Assembly (NCBI GenBank): GCA_023091665.1
Contig: JALJCQ010000030.1
Location: 2,544,501-2,608,500 of the forward strand
From: Pythium myriotylum
Lineage: Eukaryota > Oomycota > Peronosporomycetes > Pythiales > Pythiaceae
DNA length: 64,000 nucleotides
Reading direction: 5' to 3'
The notes beneath the pieces were generated by a model. That model made no database searches. It had not been told where the DNA came from and saw nothing but the letters and a program-made list of their open reading frames with translations. A program made the position numbers and the translations under genes. Shown piece by piece: positions 40,627 to 49,893 of this stretch (position 1 is the stretch's first letter; the number at the start of each line of letters is the position of its first letter).

Positions 40627-43147
40627 CCGAACTTAGCCAGCGACCCGATCTTCCATCTCGTCTCTCGACATCACATCACCATGGAGCCAAATGGAGCGAC
40701 TCGCTCGTCTCGGCCGCGAGCGCCGACGCCAACGCCAACGCCGACGCCGGTCGTTGGCGCCGCCGGCCGACGCGAGAGACGCGGCTCGCGAGGCCGCAGC
40801 GCTGGGCGCCGTGGGCTGCTTCGCGCGCTCTCGCTCTCGCTCTCACTGGTCTGGTGACGCAGCTGCAGCTCGAGACGCCCCCCCATCAATCACACGCACC
40901 ACGTCCCAGATCCCGCTCCCCCCCATGGTCACATGCGCTCAGTCCTGGACTTGGTCTTGATCAAGCACGGGCGACACGCTAAGAAGCGAGAGCGAACGAC
41001 TCACGAGTGAGCGAGCGAGTGGGCGATGACAATGGCGATGACGATGGCGATGACCATGACGACGACGACGACGACGATGGAGACCGAAAGAACGATGGCG
41101 GTGGATGTCCACGACCGCCAGGCGCAGCACGAGCGCGTGATGAGTGCGGAGATGCTGCGCGCTTCGCAGGAGATGTTGGATCTGGTGGAACAGCGCTATC
41201 GGCGGGCGCTTGAGAGCTGGCTTGAGTCGGAGTCGCGCTCGGATTCGGAGTCCGAGTCGGAGTTGGAGTCCGATGTGGATCTGTTTTCCGATGTGGATGC
41301 CGATGAACGCGCTGACACCGATGCAGACCCTCACGCCTCTGCTGAGGCGCACGGCTCGAGCGACGAATGCGACTACTACGGCGATGTCCTCGCCAACACG
41401 GCGACGAGCGCGTACGAGCTCGAGCTGTATGACGCGCTCTTCCCCGGCAAGCGAATGGCCAGTCTTCTAGCCACGCAAGAACCGACGGGAAAGGCCACGA
41501 CGAGAAAGGCCTCGGCCGAAACCGAGGAGCCCACGCGTGTGCGTGAGACTGACGCGCACAGCGAGTCTGCGCATGAGTCGGAGGTTGAGCGGGAGCGCGA
41601 CCTCGTGGTTGCCCTCGCGGTCGCGAGCGAACTCGAGCAGGAGCTGGCGCATAGCGAAGACTGCAACACGCAACTGAGCGAGAAAGTGCAATCGCTGGAG
41701 CGAATGATGGCGGCCCAGCGAGAGCAGCTCGAGTCCATGCGCCAGGCGATGGATGAGTGCAACGCAGAGAGGCTGTCGCTGCGCTCGGAAGTGGCGCGTG
41801 GCGAGGCTGACAAGCGCGAGCTCGAGCGACAAGTGGACGAGCTGTCGGCGCGCGTGTGGGTCTTGGAGGTGACGGAGGCGAACTTGCGCCACGAACTGTT
41901 CGTCGAGATCGAGGACAAAGCGATTATGATGAGCGACTACGACGCGAAACAGCGCCAGCACGAAGAGCGCGTCGAGTTGTTGCAGTCGCAGGTCTTGGGC
42001 ATGAAGTCGCTCTTGTGTACAGCCGACCAGCCGCAGGACGAGGCCTCGGCACAACTCAAGCCAACACACTCGACTGCCGCCTCGACAGCTCTGGCGGCGG
42101 TGGAGGCGCGTCCAAGTACGACCTTGCCTCGACGACAGAGTCGGACATCAGCGACTGTCCCGCCCAAGAGCTTCCCGACCGTACTTGCACGTCGCAGTAA
42201 TCCGCTGGGCACGTTGGCCCATGCGAAGACTGCGCGCGCTTATTCAGTGGCCTCAGTTGTCGCTACGGGTGGGTCGCGTCTTGGGAAGGGCGTTCCTGTT
42301 GCGATTCCTGTGACAGTGCCAATGGCTGGCCGAGCCACTGCTTCTTCGGAAACCAAGGCGACAGATACAGATCATCCCACGGCGGCTTGTCCGACGACAA
42401 AGCAGCAGCACCAGCAGCAAACACGTACGGCGGCGCGTGTGTCCGCGAAGCAGAAGCTGAGCCACATCCTTCCATCGGCGTCCGTGGCTGCAACGACAGA
42501 GACGACGATGATGACGAAGACGCCAGTGACGAGAGCCGCGGCTCAGACAAAGGCAAGGAAGAAGTCGTTGGCCAAGGCTCCCGCTCGGCCTCGTTGGTGC
42601 TGATGTGGAGAGAGAACAAGGCAAGACGTCCGCGGTCGCCTTCATTGACGGGCGCGCGGACCACGATGTACTAGTATGCTTCCTCCTCCTCCTCGGCGAT
42701 CCACTGACCATCGTTCCATCATCCCAGCAGCAACCAAGGCGGCAGGCTGTGAATGCATTGATTTGCTTACCCTGACAGAGCCTGCCGCCGAGACCAAGTG
42801 GCACGTGACACGTGAGCTGAGCGAATGCAAGAGTGTGGTAGGAGCGAGCGAGAAGGCAAGCGAGAAGGCAAGCGAGTTCGTGGAGTCTAAACCAGGCTGC
42901 AGCAGTAACGAGACGGCAAGTCCATGGCGTTGGCGGGTGAGATGCTCAGAGTCAGGCTCCTTCGTGAGTAGACCGGAGGCGTCTCCTCGCCGCGAAGACG
43001 CTTGGATATTGTTGCAGAGTAGGTGGTGCTTCGAGCAGGCACGAGTAAGTACAGTAGGAGAGTGAGAAAGAAAGAAATAGGAATGTGGCACAATAGAAGT
43101 AGCGATTGCGTGTTTCACTTGGCTTCGTTCTTCTGCTGTCGAGTTGA
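40627..43147 (+). repeat. Left arm of large inverted repeat (about 2.5 kb)
   Basis: Matches 51982-54501 in reverse complement. Left and right coordinates sum to 95,128 with no indel across the whole arm as far as about 43120. All long reading frames in both arms are identical, implying essentially perfect identity for at least 2.4 kb. Differences appear only at the inner end (about 43066 onward: a few substitutions and a 1-nt indel). The outer end is sharp. Confidence 0.93.
41026..42603 (+). CDS. Intronless coiled-coil protein with acidic repeats, left copy
   Basis: 525 residues, not recognised. The N-terminus is a Met/Thr repeat (MTMAMTMAMTMTTTTTTME) encoded by ATGAC/GACGAC repeats, so the true start may be a later Met (MAVDVHDRQAQ). 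Residues 60-110 are a Ser/Glu/Asp-rich acidic run. About 185-330 is a continuous heptad coiled coil (ELEQELAHSEDCNTQLSEKV..., EVARGEADKRELERQVDEL). The C-terminal 190 residues are Thr/Ala/Lys rich and basic. An identical copy lies on the minus strand at 52525-54102. GC content is high and codon use differs from neighbours by strong Ser/Glu/Thr skew. Confidence 0.6.
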   Translation: MTMAMTMAMTMTTTTTTMETERTMAVDVHDRQAQHERVMSAEMLRASQEMLDLVEQRYRRALESWLESESRSDSESESELESDVDLFSDVDADERADTDADPHASAEAHGSSDECDYYGDVLANTATSAYELELYDALFPGKRMASLLATQEPTGKATTRKASAETEEPTRVRETDAHSESAHESEVERERDLVVALAVASELEQELAHSEDCNTQLSEKVQSLERMMAAQREQLESMRQAMDECNAERLSLRSEVARGEADKRELERQVDELSARVWVLEVTEANLRHELFVEIEDKAIMMSDYDAKQRQHEERVELLQSQVLGMKSLLCTADQPQDEASAQLKPTHSTAASTALAAVEARPSTTLPRRQSRTSATVPPKSFPTVLARRSNPLGTLAHAKTARAYSVASVVATGGSRLGKGVPVAIPVTVPMAGRATASSETKATDTDHPTAACPTTKQQHQQQTRTAARVSAKQKLSHILPSASVAATTETTMMTKTPVTRAAAQTKARKKSLAKAPARPRWC

Positions 43148-43456
43148 CTTGCAATACAGCGCAGAGGAAAGCAGCACAGGGGCGCGGTATGTTAGTATCA
43201 TTGGCGCTGTATAAATATTGAATGAGGCTTTTGATATTTAACCAGCGCCGACGACACCCACCACGTTATTCTTCGCAGTGCGCTTTGCAGTCGCCTATGG
43301 AGATCTGAAGCGATATCTAGCACTATTCGAATGAGTCACAGCGACAATGAGTGCATGGGCGGCGAAGACGTAACATCCAACGTAATTACAGCAGTTACTG
43401 TCGAGCTCGGCGCAAAGCGCGAGTTAAAATGTGAAGAACTCGTTGTCGGTCGGAGA
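43148..43456. other. Intergenic region inside the inverted repeat, left
   Basis: 309 bp between the left arm and the stop of the peptidase gene. AT-richer than the arm. It holds a short open frame from 43331 (MSHSDNECMGGEDVT...) that overlaps the peptidase 3' end on the other strand; I do not call it. Confidence 0.35.
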
Positions 43457-45493
43457 TCACAAGGTCGCAGGATCGATTTCAACCGCCGAGTTACCAGCGA
43501 CAAGAGCTTCGTCCTTTGGCACCGTGCGACCGCCGAGATGAGCCGCAAGGAACTCTTCAGCACGCCACGTGAAGTCCAAACGGTTGGGTGGACGTGCGAA
43601 GCCGTGGCCTTCGTCCTTGTACAAGATGTACTTGACCTCGTGCTTGTTCTCGAATAGCTTCTTGGCGATCTGATCGGACTCCGCCTGCTTCACGCGGGGG
43701 TCATTGGCTCCCTGCGCGATAAGTAGTGGCTTCTTGATCTTGTCCGCATGGTAGAGAGGTGAGATCTTGCGGTTCATATCTTCATCGTTCTCGACATCTC
43801 CTACACGAAGGATTAGCATCTTTTTCATGGCTGACCAGTATGGTGGGATCGATTCGAAGAGCGTCTTCACATGCGACGGGCCGACGATGTCCACACCGCA
43901 AGCATAGAGATCTGGCGTGAAGGCCAGGCCCGCAAGCGTGGCATAACCCCCGTAGCTCCCGCCGTAGATGGCTACACGGGCTGGGTCGGCGTATCCCTGC
44001 TTAATGGCCCAGTGGACTGCGTCAGTCAGGTCTTGTTGCATTGAAGCCCCCCACTCGAGGTCTCCGAGATTCGTCCAGCGCTTCCCGTAGCCCGTGGATC
44101 CTCGGAAGTTGACTGAAAGACAGCCGTATCCGCGGTTTGCAAAATGTTGGTGGGTGGGGTTGAACCCCCACGCGTCGCGTGCCCACGGACCGCCATGAAC
44201 ATTCAACACGAAGGGTAGTTTCTCGGGTTTGATACCATGTGGAAGACTCAAGTACACGACCATGTCTTCGCCGTCCGAGGTTTTAATCACATGCGGCTCC
44301 ATCGACACAAGTGTGTACTTGGAGAGGTCGGGGCGCGAGTCGAACAGCAGCGCGTGCTGCTTGCTCGCGCGATCGTAGATGTAATACTTCAGTGAGGCGC
44401 TGTCCGGTCCGTCCGCATACATCCAAGTTTGATTGTCCTGGCTCGTGCTGACGAGTTGAAACTCGCCCTGCACCACCGAAAGCAAGCGCTCGATGTCTTC
44501 GCGGACGCCTTCGTCGATAATCTGGACACGTGGCTTGGTATAGTTGAAGACAACATATTCGACCGTGCGTTTCTCATCGTTGAACGAAACCGAGCTCAAG
44601 TCCGTCTGGTCATCTTGGGCGATCACCTGGATCTCCTTACCATCCTCGAGTGACAGCAGCACAAGGCGGCTCGTGTTGGTGGCTGCCACTTCACTCGCGC
44701 CCCCAGTGTGGGATAGACTCGTCTCGACGTACGCAGCCTTGCCATCCTTAGACACCAAATGGAACCGGGCTATCTCGCCGTGTGGCCACAACGCGATGGT
44801 CTTCCATTCGGCCGCCGAGTTCTTGGTCTCAGGAGGTCCAGGCACTCGCAGAGCCTCGCTGCCGTCGGCTCGGTTCATGGAGAAGGAGCCAACGACGTTG
44901 AAGTCGTCGTCAACGACCCACTCGTTCACGTCGCCCGGGTTCTCAACAAGCAGCTCCAGCTCGCCCGTGACGAAGTTGAGCTTGTGTGCGTCGAAGAAAC
45001 GCACATCGCGCTTGTTGAGCGAGATGATCGCCGAATCCGGGAACTTGTCGCTGAGGATGATCGACTGGGGCATGACCGTCACGGGGCCGAACGGCGTCAC
45101 GTCGCGCACGTTGACGTTGTGGGCCTTGTGGGAGGCGTCGAGCTCGAACTCGACGACGTGGAGATGGAAGTTCTCGTCGCCGCCCGTGTCCTGCACGTAG
45201 AGGATGCGGCGCAGTGCGGTGGACTTGGCCCACACGAAGTAGCGCAGCGGGCGGTGGTTCTCGCTCGTGACCTGCTGCGCCTCGGCGTCCACGAGCGTCG
45301 GCTCGGCCCCCGTCGTGTCGAACTGCACGGGCTTGACGAAGACGTTGGTCACGCCCTGCGCGTCGTCGGCCAGGTACGCGTAGTACTTTCCGTCTGGCGA
45401 GATGCGCGGCATGCGCTTGTCGGCGTTGCCGAAGAGCACTTTGAGCGGGATGGGCTCGGGGAGTCCCTGCAGTTGGGCGGCGTTGGCGGCCAT
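43457..45493 (-). CDS. S9-family serine peptidase (prolyl oligopeptidase / acylaminoacyl-peptidase-like)
   Basis: 678 residues from MAANAAQLQGLPEPIP at 45493; the frame is open for another 82 codons upstream but without an ATG. Residues 1-400 are the beta-propeller (RISPDGKYYAYLADD, RYFVWAKST...). The C-terminal 260 residues are the alpha/beta hydrolase domain: oxyanion region NVHGGPWARD, YGCLSVNFRGSTGYGKRW, nucleophile in GGSYGGYA, acid in QGANDPRV and base in DEGHGF. The complete Ser-Asp-His triad predicts an active peptidase; subsite motifs resemble DPP/AARE-like S9C enzymes. It lies inside the spacer of the large inverted repeat and is divergent from hydrolase A. Confidence 0.9.
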   Translation of the reverse strand: MAANAAQLQGLPEPIPLKVLFGNADKRMPRISPDGKYYAYLADDAQGVTNVFVKPVQFDTTGAEPTLVDAEAQQVTSENHRPLRYFVWAKSTALRRILYVQDTGGDENFHLHVVEFELDASHKAHNVNVRDVTPFGPVTVMPQSIILSDKFPDSAIISLNKRDVRFFDAHKLNFVTGELELLVENPGDVNEWVVDDDFNVVGSFSMNRADGSEALRVPGPPETKNSAAEWKTIALWPHGEIARFHLVSKDGKAAYVETSLSHTGGASEVAATNTSRLVLLSLEDGKEIQVIAQDDQTDLSSVSFNDEKRTVEYVVFNYTKPRVQIIDEGVREDIERLLSVVQGEFQLVSTSQDNQTWMYADGPDSASLKYYIYDRASKQHALLFDSRPDLSKYTLVSMEPHVIKTSDGEDMVVYLSLPHGIKPEKLPFVLNVHGGPWARDAWGFNPTHQHFANRGYGCLSVNFRGSTGYGKRWTNLGDLEWGASMQQDLTDAVHWAIKQGYADPARVAIYGGSYGGYATLAGLAFTPDLYACGVDIVGPSHVKTLFESIPPYWSAMKKMLILRVGDVENDEDMNRKISPLYHADKIKKPLLIAQGANDPRVKQAESDQIAKKLFENKHEVKYILYKDEGHGFARPPNRLDFTWRAEEFLAAHLGGRTVPKDEALVAGNSAVEIDPATL

Positions 45494-45936
45494 CGTGGCG
45501 AGCTTCGTCTGGAGCTTGGCAAATCGAAGAGTGAGGTCGGCGCTGCTCGCTCTGTGGGCATGGAAGGGAGGGATGACGTGGAGAAAGAGCGTGGACTGAG
45601 TCTTGGAGGAGCTCCTGGAAGGGGAGATGGAGACGAATGGAGATCCACCGACATTCCATCGATCGCCACCATCATTCCATCTGTGTCCTTGAAGACGGCA
45701 CTCAATCGAGGGAAATTTATCCCGTTTGTCCAAAACCAAGAGATTAACATGTCGAAATACTCATTTTCGACGTGCCGTCATCATCTGAGTCAGAGGGAGT
45801 TCAGAATGGTTGTCGGTTGATGCAATTTCACTTAAAGCATTAGAGACCATCACTCCAGACCGATCACGGACTCGGTCAAGAGGCCAATCACGGCGTGGAG
45901 CTCTTCAGTTGGTTCGGTTGCATTCTCCGACTTCCC
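45494..45936. promoter_or_regulatory. Divergent intergenic promoter, S9 peptidase / hydrolase A
   Basis: 443 bp between divergent ATGs. Contains CCAATCACGG at about 45891 near the hydrolase start and a GATCGG-rich segment. The peptidase-side part is an open frame extension (possibly a 5' leader). No separate gene is supported. Confidence 0.4.
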
Positions 45937-47350
45937 ATGGCGCGCGCGATGCTGCGTCCGCTCGTGGCCACCACAGGTGCGCGTCTGCACGTCGCTCTTG
46001 CGCTCACTTCGCTGTCTCAACTGAGTCTCCGCGGATCCTCATAGGAGTCTTGGTGGCTGTAGGCTGGGCGACTCGCGGCCGGCTCTGGGAATGGGTGCCC
46101 GCCAGCTACACCAAGCTCGAACAGGCCGAGCGCAAGATCCTCGAACAAGCGGTGCGCGTGCCCTTTGAGATGACCAAGGTCGCGAGTCTTGGCACGGTGG
46201 TCGTGCCGTGTACGGACGAGGCGAAGCGCCGCGACGGCCAAGCCAAGGATCTCGTGCTTATCCACGGATTTGCGGGCGGGAATGCCGCTTGGGCGACAAA
46301 CCTGGAAGCCCTCGCAAAGCATTTCAACGTTGTAAGTACCTCTATTCCTGGGGCGTTGTCGTCCGAATTAACGAATTTGCCGTCAGTACGCAGTTGAATG
46401 GATTGGTGCCGGACGCTCGGATCGTCCAGACTTCCCGTATAACGATGTAAGTGTGATGACATCACGTAAAGTGGAGTTGAAGTGTCTTACCGTTGTTGAG
46501 CAGTTTGACAGCGCAAACGAATTTGTTTTGAACTCTTTCGAGAACTGGCGCAAGGAGATGAACATTGATAAATTCGATTTGTGCGCACACTCCATGGGGG
46601 TACGGAAGTGATTGATACGCAGTTGTTGCGGCCGACTACTAACTTCATAGTAATTCGTGCAGGCGATCTTTGCCTCGACGTACGCTATTCAATACCCCGA
46701 CCGCGTCAATGTATGGGTAGCGATCTTTCACTCAGTCCACTGCCTAGATGCTGATATGTTTCCGTGGCCAGCATTTAGTACTAGCTTCTCCAGCTGGAGT
46801 GGGACATCCACCCCCGCCCCCGACTGAAGCCGAGCGCGCAGCACGTCAGCGATCTTGGATACGGCGATTGGCTTTAAACGCCTGGGAGAATGGGGTGACT
46901 CCGATGACACTCGCGCGTATCGCAGGACCGTATGGACCTCAGCTCGTCCAGAACACGTTGTTGCGTCGGATCTCGTTCATGCCCGAGTCGAGCGCACTGC
47001 GAAACGGCTCTCTTAGTGTCGAGGATTTGGCGGACTACATCTACCATAACTGGGCTCTGAAAGCTTCGAGCGAGCGAGTGATGACGACGCATCTGGCTCC
47101 CATGGCGTTTGCACGCCGACCGCTAATCGACATGCTGGTGCCTGAGAAAGTGAAGATGCCCGTCACATTCATTTATGGTGGTGAGTCCGACTGGATGGAC
47201 TACCGCCAAGGCCAGAAGGTCGTCGAAAGACTACGCACTGCTGGCAAAGAGGCCACTCTTCATCTTATCCCCTACTCTGGCCACCAAGTGTTCCTCGATA
47301 ACCCACGGGACTTCAATCATGCGGTTGTAAGCTCCCTAGTCCAGAATTGA
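45937..47350 (+). CDS. ABHD4/5-type alpha/beta hydrolase, copy A
   Basis: Lipid-acting hydrolases or acyltransferases of the CGI-58 group. A short first exon starts at 45937 (MARAMLRPLVA). The next runs from about 46027 to 46332 and has a hydrophobic leader (ILIGVLVAVGWATRG), WVPASYTKLEQAE and the oxyanion loop LIHGFAGGNAAWA. Further exons encode YAVEWIGAGRSDRPDFPY, FDSANEFVLNSFENWRKEM, the nucleophile elbow CAHSMG, FASTYAIQYPDRV, and a long last exon (46772-47350) with LVLASPAGVGHPPPP, YGGESDWMD (acid) and SGHQVFLDNP. The H-x4-D of that last motif is typical of this subfamily. The elbow reads AHSMG rather than GHSLG. It is convergent with copy B. Confidence 0.85.
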
Positions 47351-47428
47351 ATCTTTCACACCATAGACTAGAGAATGCATTTCAATCTAGAGAATCCGTC
47401 ACCGTATTTTCTAGTTGGTCAAAGTAGC

Positions 47429-47450
47429 ATTTCTTCTAGCTAGAAGAAAT
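47429..47450. repeat. Perfect 22-bp palindrome between convergent hydrolases
   Basis: Half-site ATTTCTTCTAG followed directly by its reverse complement. It lies in the AT-rich 3' flank between hydrolases A and B, close to the symmetry axis of the large inverted repeat. It could form a hairpin; function unknown. Confidence 0.8.
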
Positions 47451-47563
47451 CGCAACAAAATTCGAGATGACGTAGTCATTCACTCATTAGTCCAAAGCGT
47501 GGAAATGCGCCAGAAAGATGAACGGCCCAGCTCTGGGAATAAACGTCCCTCCATAAAGCACTT

Positions 47564-49230
47564 CTAGACCTTCGTCTCCAGTGTCTGATGAAGCATCATG
47601 TTGAAATCGTCCACATTGTCCGTGAAAACCTGGTGACCGGCGTGAGGGACCAACAAAATCCGAACCGGGACGCTCTTGTTGCCATGAAATTTCTTCGCAA
47701 ACTGTTTACCACCTCTCGATCAGATAGGATAAGACTGGAAAAATCATCCGGTAGTTTGCTCACCTCATGACCGTGCTTCGGTTCCATCCAGTCAGGACCA
47801 CCGCCGTACCTACGAGAGAGCCATGTCAAGTACGGTGTGCTTGCTGTGTCGAATGCACCCGCAACTCACATAAAAGTGATTGGAATGTGAACTGATTTCG
47901 GCGTCAAAATCTCACTAATAGGCTTCTTTGCGAACACGCCCTGTGAATGCGCACACAATAGATGAGAACTCAAGTAAACCTTGCAGGTTCCGTCTTCAGC
48001 TCACCGGATACAGATGCGTGTGCATGGCGATCTCCCCTGATGCCTTGAGGGCCCAGTTGTGGTACCAGTAGTTACCAATAGTTTCAACTGGCAAGACACC
48101 TCTACGCATAGCACTGGTCTCAGGCATAACTCCGATCCGTGTACGCGCGATGAAGCGGATCAACGCTGGGCCAATAGGACCAGCAAAACGTGCGACGCTC
48201 TAACGAGAACAAACGCGGGGTTAGACATACTTACATAGTTACTCTAGACTGCTTCAATACCATCGGAGTCAATTTCAGTTGCCACAAGTATCGGAAGATG
48301 CGAAGACCGAACGAGACTGGCTTGGGAGGAGGTGGCTTTCCAACACCAGCAGGAGACACTAGCACTAGGTGCTCAACGCGCCCAGGATACCTCACAACAT
48401 AAGAGCTGGCAAACATGGCCTAGAAACAAAAAAAAAAGTGGCTCAGATCAATGAGACTTGTAAGAAGGTAGCTTCAGCCCTTACTCCGAGAGAATGGCCC
48501 ACGAGATAGAACTTATCAAGCTAAAAAAGACAAAAAAAGAAAAATGAGTGCCTGTGATCCCAATCTGAACGAGGACGACCATCGATCACCTTGACAGCCT
48601 TACGCCATCGCTCAATTGCATCAACAAAGATCTTGTCCGCACTTTCGTGCTACAAGAACAGTTCATCTTCGCCGTTGGTTGTGGACTCAAATATCCCAAT
48701 AGGCCTGAATTTATACCTCGTATGACGTGAAGTCTGGGCGATCTGACCGACCTTTGCCAACCCATTCGATTGCGTACTGACGTCATTTGAACACGTCAAA
48801 CTCGGCGTTGTAAGGGGAGAGTTTCCAAAAGGAACATACCACATCGTAGTACTGCGCCAAAAACTCGAGGTTCTGTGTCAGGCACATAGATAAAAGTCAA
48901 TCACTGAAGGGAATGGCGATACTATCTTTGAGCGCCACGACGACTCACACAAGCCCAGAGAGCGTTGCCGGCAGCGTATCCGTGGACCAACACGAGTGTC
49001 TTCTTCTTGACACTGACATTCGATGTGCAAGGGACAAAGACTGTGCCTAGCCCAGCGACTTTCTGCTGTTCGAACTTGCAAGATAAGTTCTTCTCCAGGA
49101 GTTCGCGCTCGATCCGTTCCAACTCCGAGTAGCGCGCGGGAACCCAGAATCTGGCGTGGGAGAGAGCTACGATCACTGGCACGGCAAAATAGATTGCGAG
49201 GAAGAGATCTACACAAACGGCGTCCTGCAA
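47564..49230 (-). CDS. ABHD4/5-type alpha/beta hydrolase, copy B
   Basis: Minus-strand homologue of copy A with about nine short exons. Reading down the strand: LFLAIYFAVPVIVALSHARF and WVPARYSELERIERELL, VLVHGYAAGNALWA (oxyanion loop), YAIEWVGKGRSDRPDFTSY, HESADKIFVDAIERWRKA, LDKFYLVGHSLG (canonical nucleophile elbow), FASSYVVRYPGRVEHL, LVLVSPAGVGKPPPP, NYWYHNWALKASGE, YGGGPDWMEPKHG, and the end AGHQVFTDNVDDFN with stop at 47564. The H-x4-D motif is kept. The first visible exon has no ATG and an acceptor (TTGCAG) just upstream, so it is joined to an upstream exon, probably within 49209-49778. Intron positions only partly match copy A. Confidence 0.82.
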
Positions 49231-49778
49231 TCAGCAGTCCATTCTTTACACATGATCCACGGCAGACTTGACGCACAGATGGAGAGTCCGGTCACGAGCT
49301 CCCAATGCTTCCACTTGCTCACCGGGGCATACATCGAGAAGAGAAGAAAGAACGGGGCGACAAAGTCGGACAGCCTGCTGAGCGCGCCATCCGTCTCGCG
49401 TGGGCTATCGAGTACGAACATGATGAAGCCGTGGAACTTGGCCTGGGCGTAGAGCAGCGCGCCGAGAACTGCCGCGAGCGACGCGATCAGAGACGTGTAC
49501 GTCACGGGGGACGAGAGCGAGTCGCGAATCGCTTCGCGGTGCGTGACTTCCACGTAGACGACTTCTGCGATGATGGCCACGGCCAACAGCACGAGAAGCA
49601 GGACCCCACGCAACGAGAGGACGGCCGACGAGGCGGAGAGAAGAGAGCCCACGAGACCGTAGACGACCCAGAACGGCGTGAGCGCCACGAGGAAGAAGAC
49701 CACGAGCAGAGCCTTCCAGGCGGCTACGCGTGGGCGACGTGGCGCCGCCGCCTCCGCCGTGGCGTCACTCGCCGCCAT
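49209..49778 (-). CDS. Multipass membrane protein, separate gene or N-terminal exon of hydrolase B
   Basis: ATG at 49778 (MAASDATAEAAAPRRPRV). About four to five hydrophobic helices: WKALLVVFFLVALTPFWVVY, VLLLVLLAVAIIAEVVYVEV, YTSLIASLAAVLGALLY, FHGFIMFVLD and FVAPFFLLFSMYAPV. The frame ends at 49209 if unspliced (189 residues). A phase-0 donor (CTC then GTGACC, about 49300) and the acceptor before 49229 would define a 71-nt intron joining it in frame to hydrolase B. The stronger-looking donor GTGCGT would create a stop. I cannot decide from sequence alone whether it is a fusion. Confidence 0.55.
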   Translation of the reverse strand: MAASDATAEAAAPRRPRVAAWKALLVVFFLVALTPFWVVYGLVGSLLSASSAVLSLRGVLLLVLLAVAIIAEVVYVEVTHREAIRDSLSSPVTYTSLIASLAAVLGALLYAQAKFHGFIMFVLDSPRETDGALSRLSDFVAPFFLLFSMYAPVSKWKHWELVTGLSICASSLPWIMCKEWTADCRTPFV

Positions 49779-49893
49779 TCTCGTTGTGTGCAAATCGGAC
49801 CTCCGTCTTGACGTATTTCGTGTGCACCACACGAAAACACATCACGGATGTAGCCATTTCCCAAAATGGCTTGCTCCCACGTGCAGTGACCCG

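Noticed and set aside
41030..41090. ATG/GAC trinucleotide runs as a microsatellite or CRISPR-like repeat
   Set aside because: Simple-sequence coding repeat at the head of the coiled-coil gene; no spacers and a eukaryotic context.
42642..43154. Overlapping frames of 129-183 codons in the inner third of each arm
   Set aside because: Three frames on two strands are open with no domain; the two arms differ at the inner end in ways that change the frame start. Not enough to call a gene.
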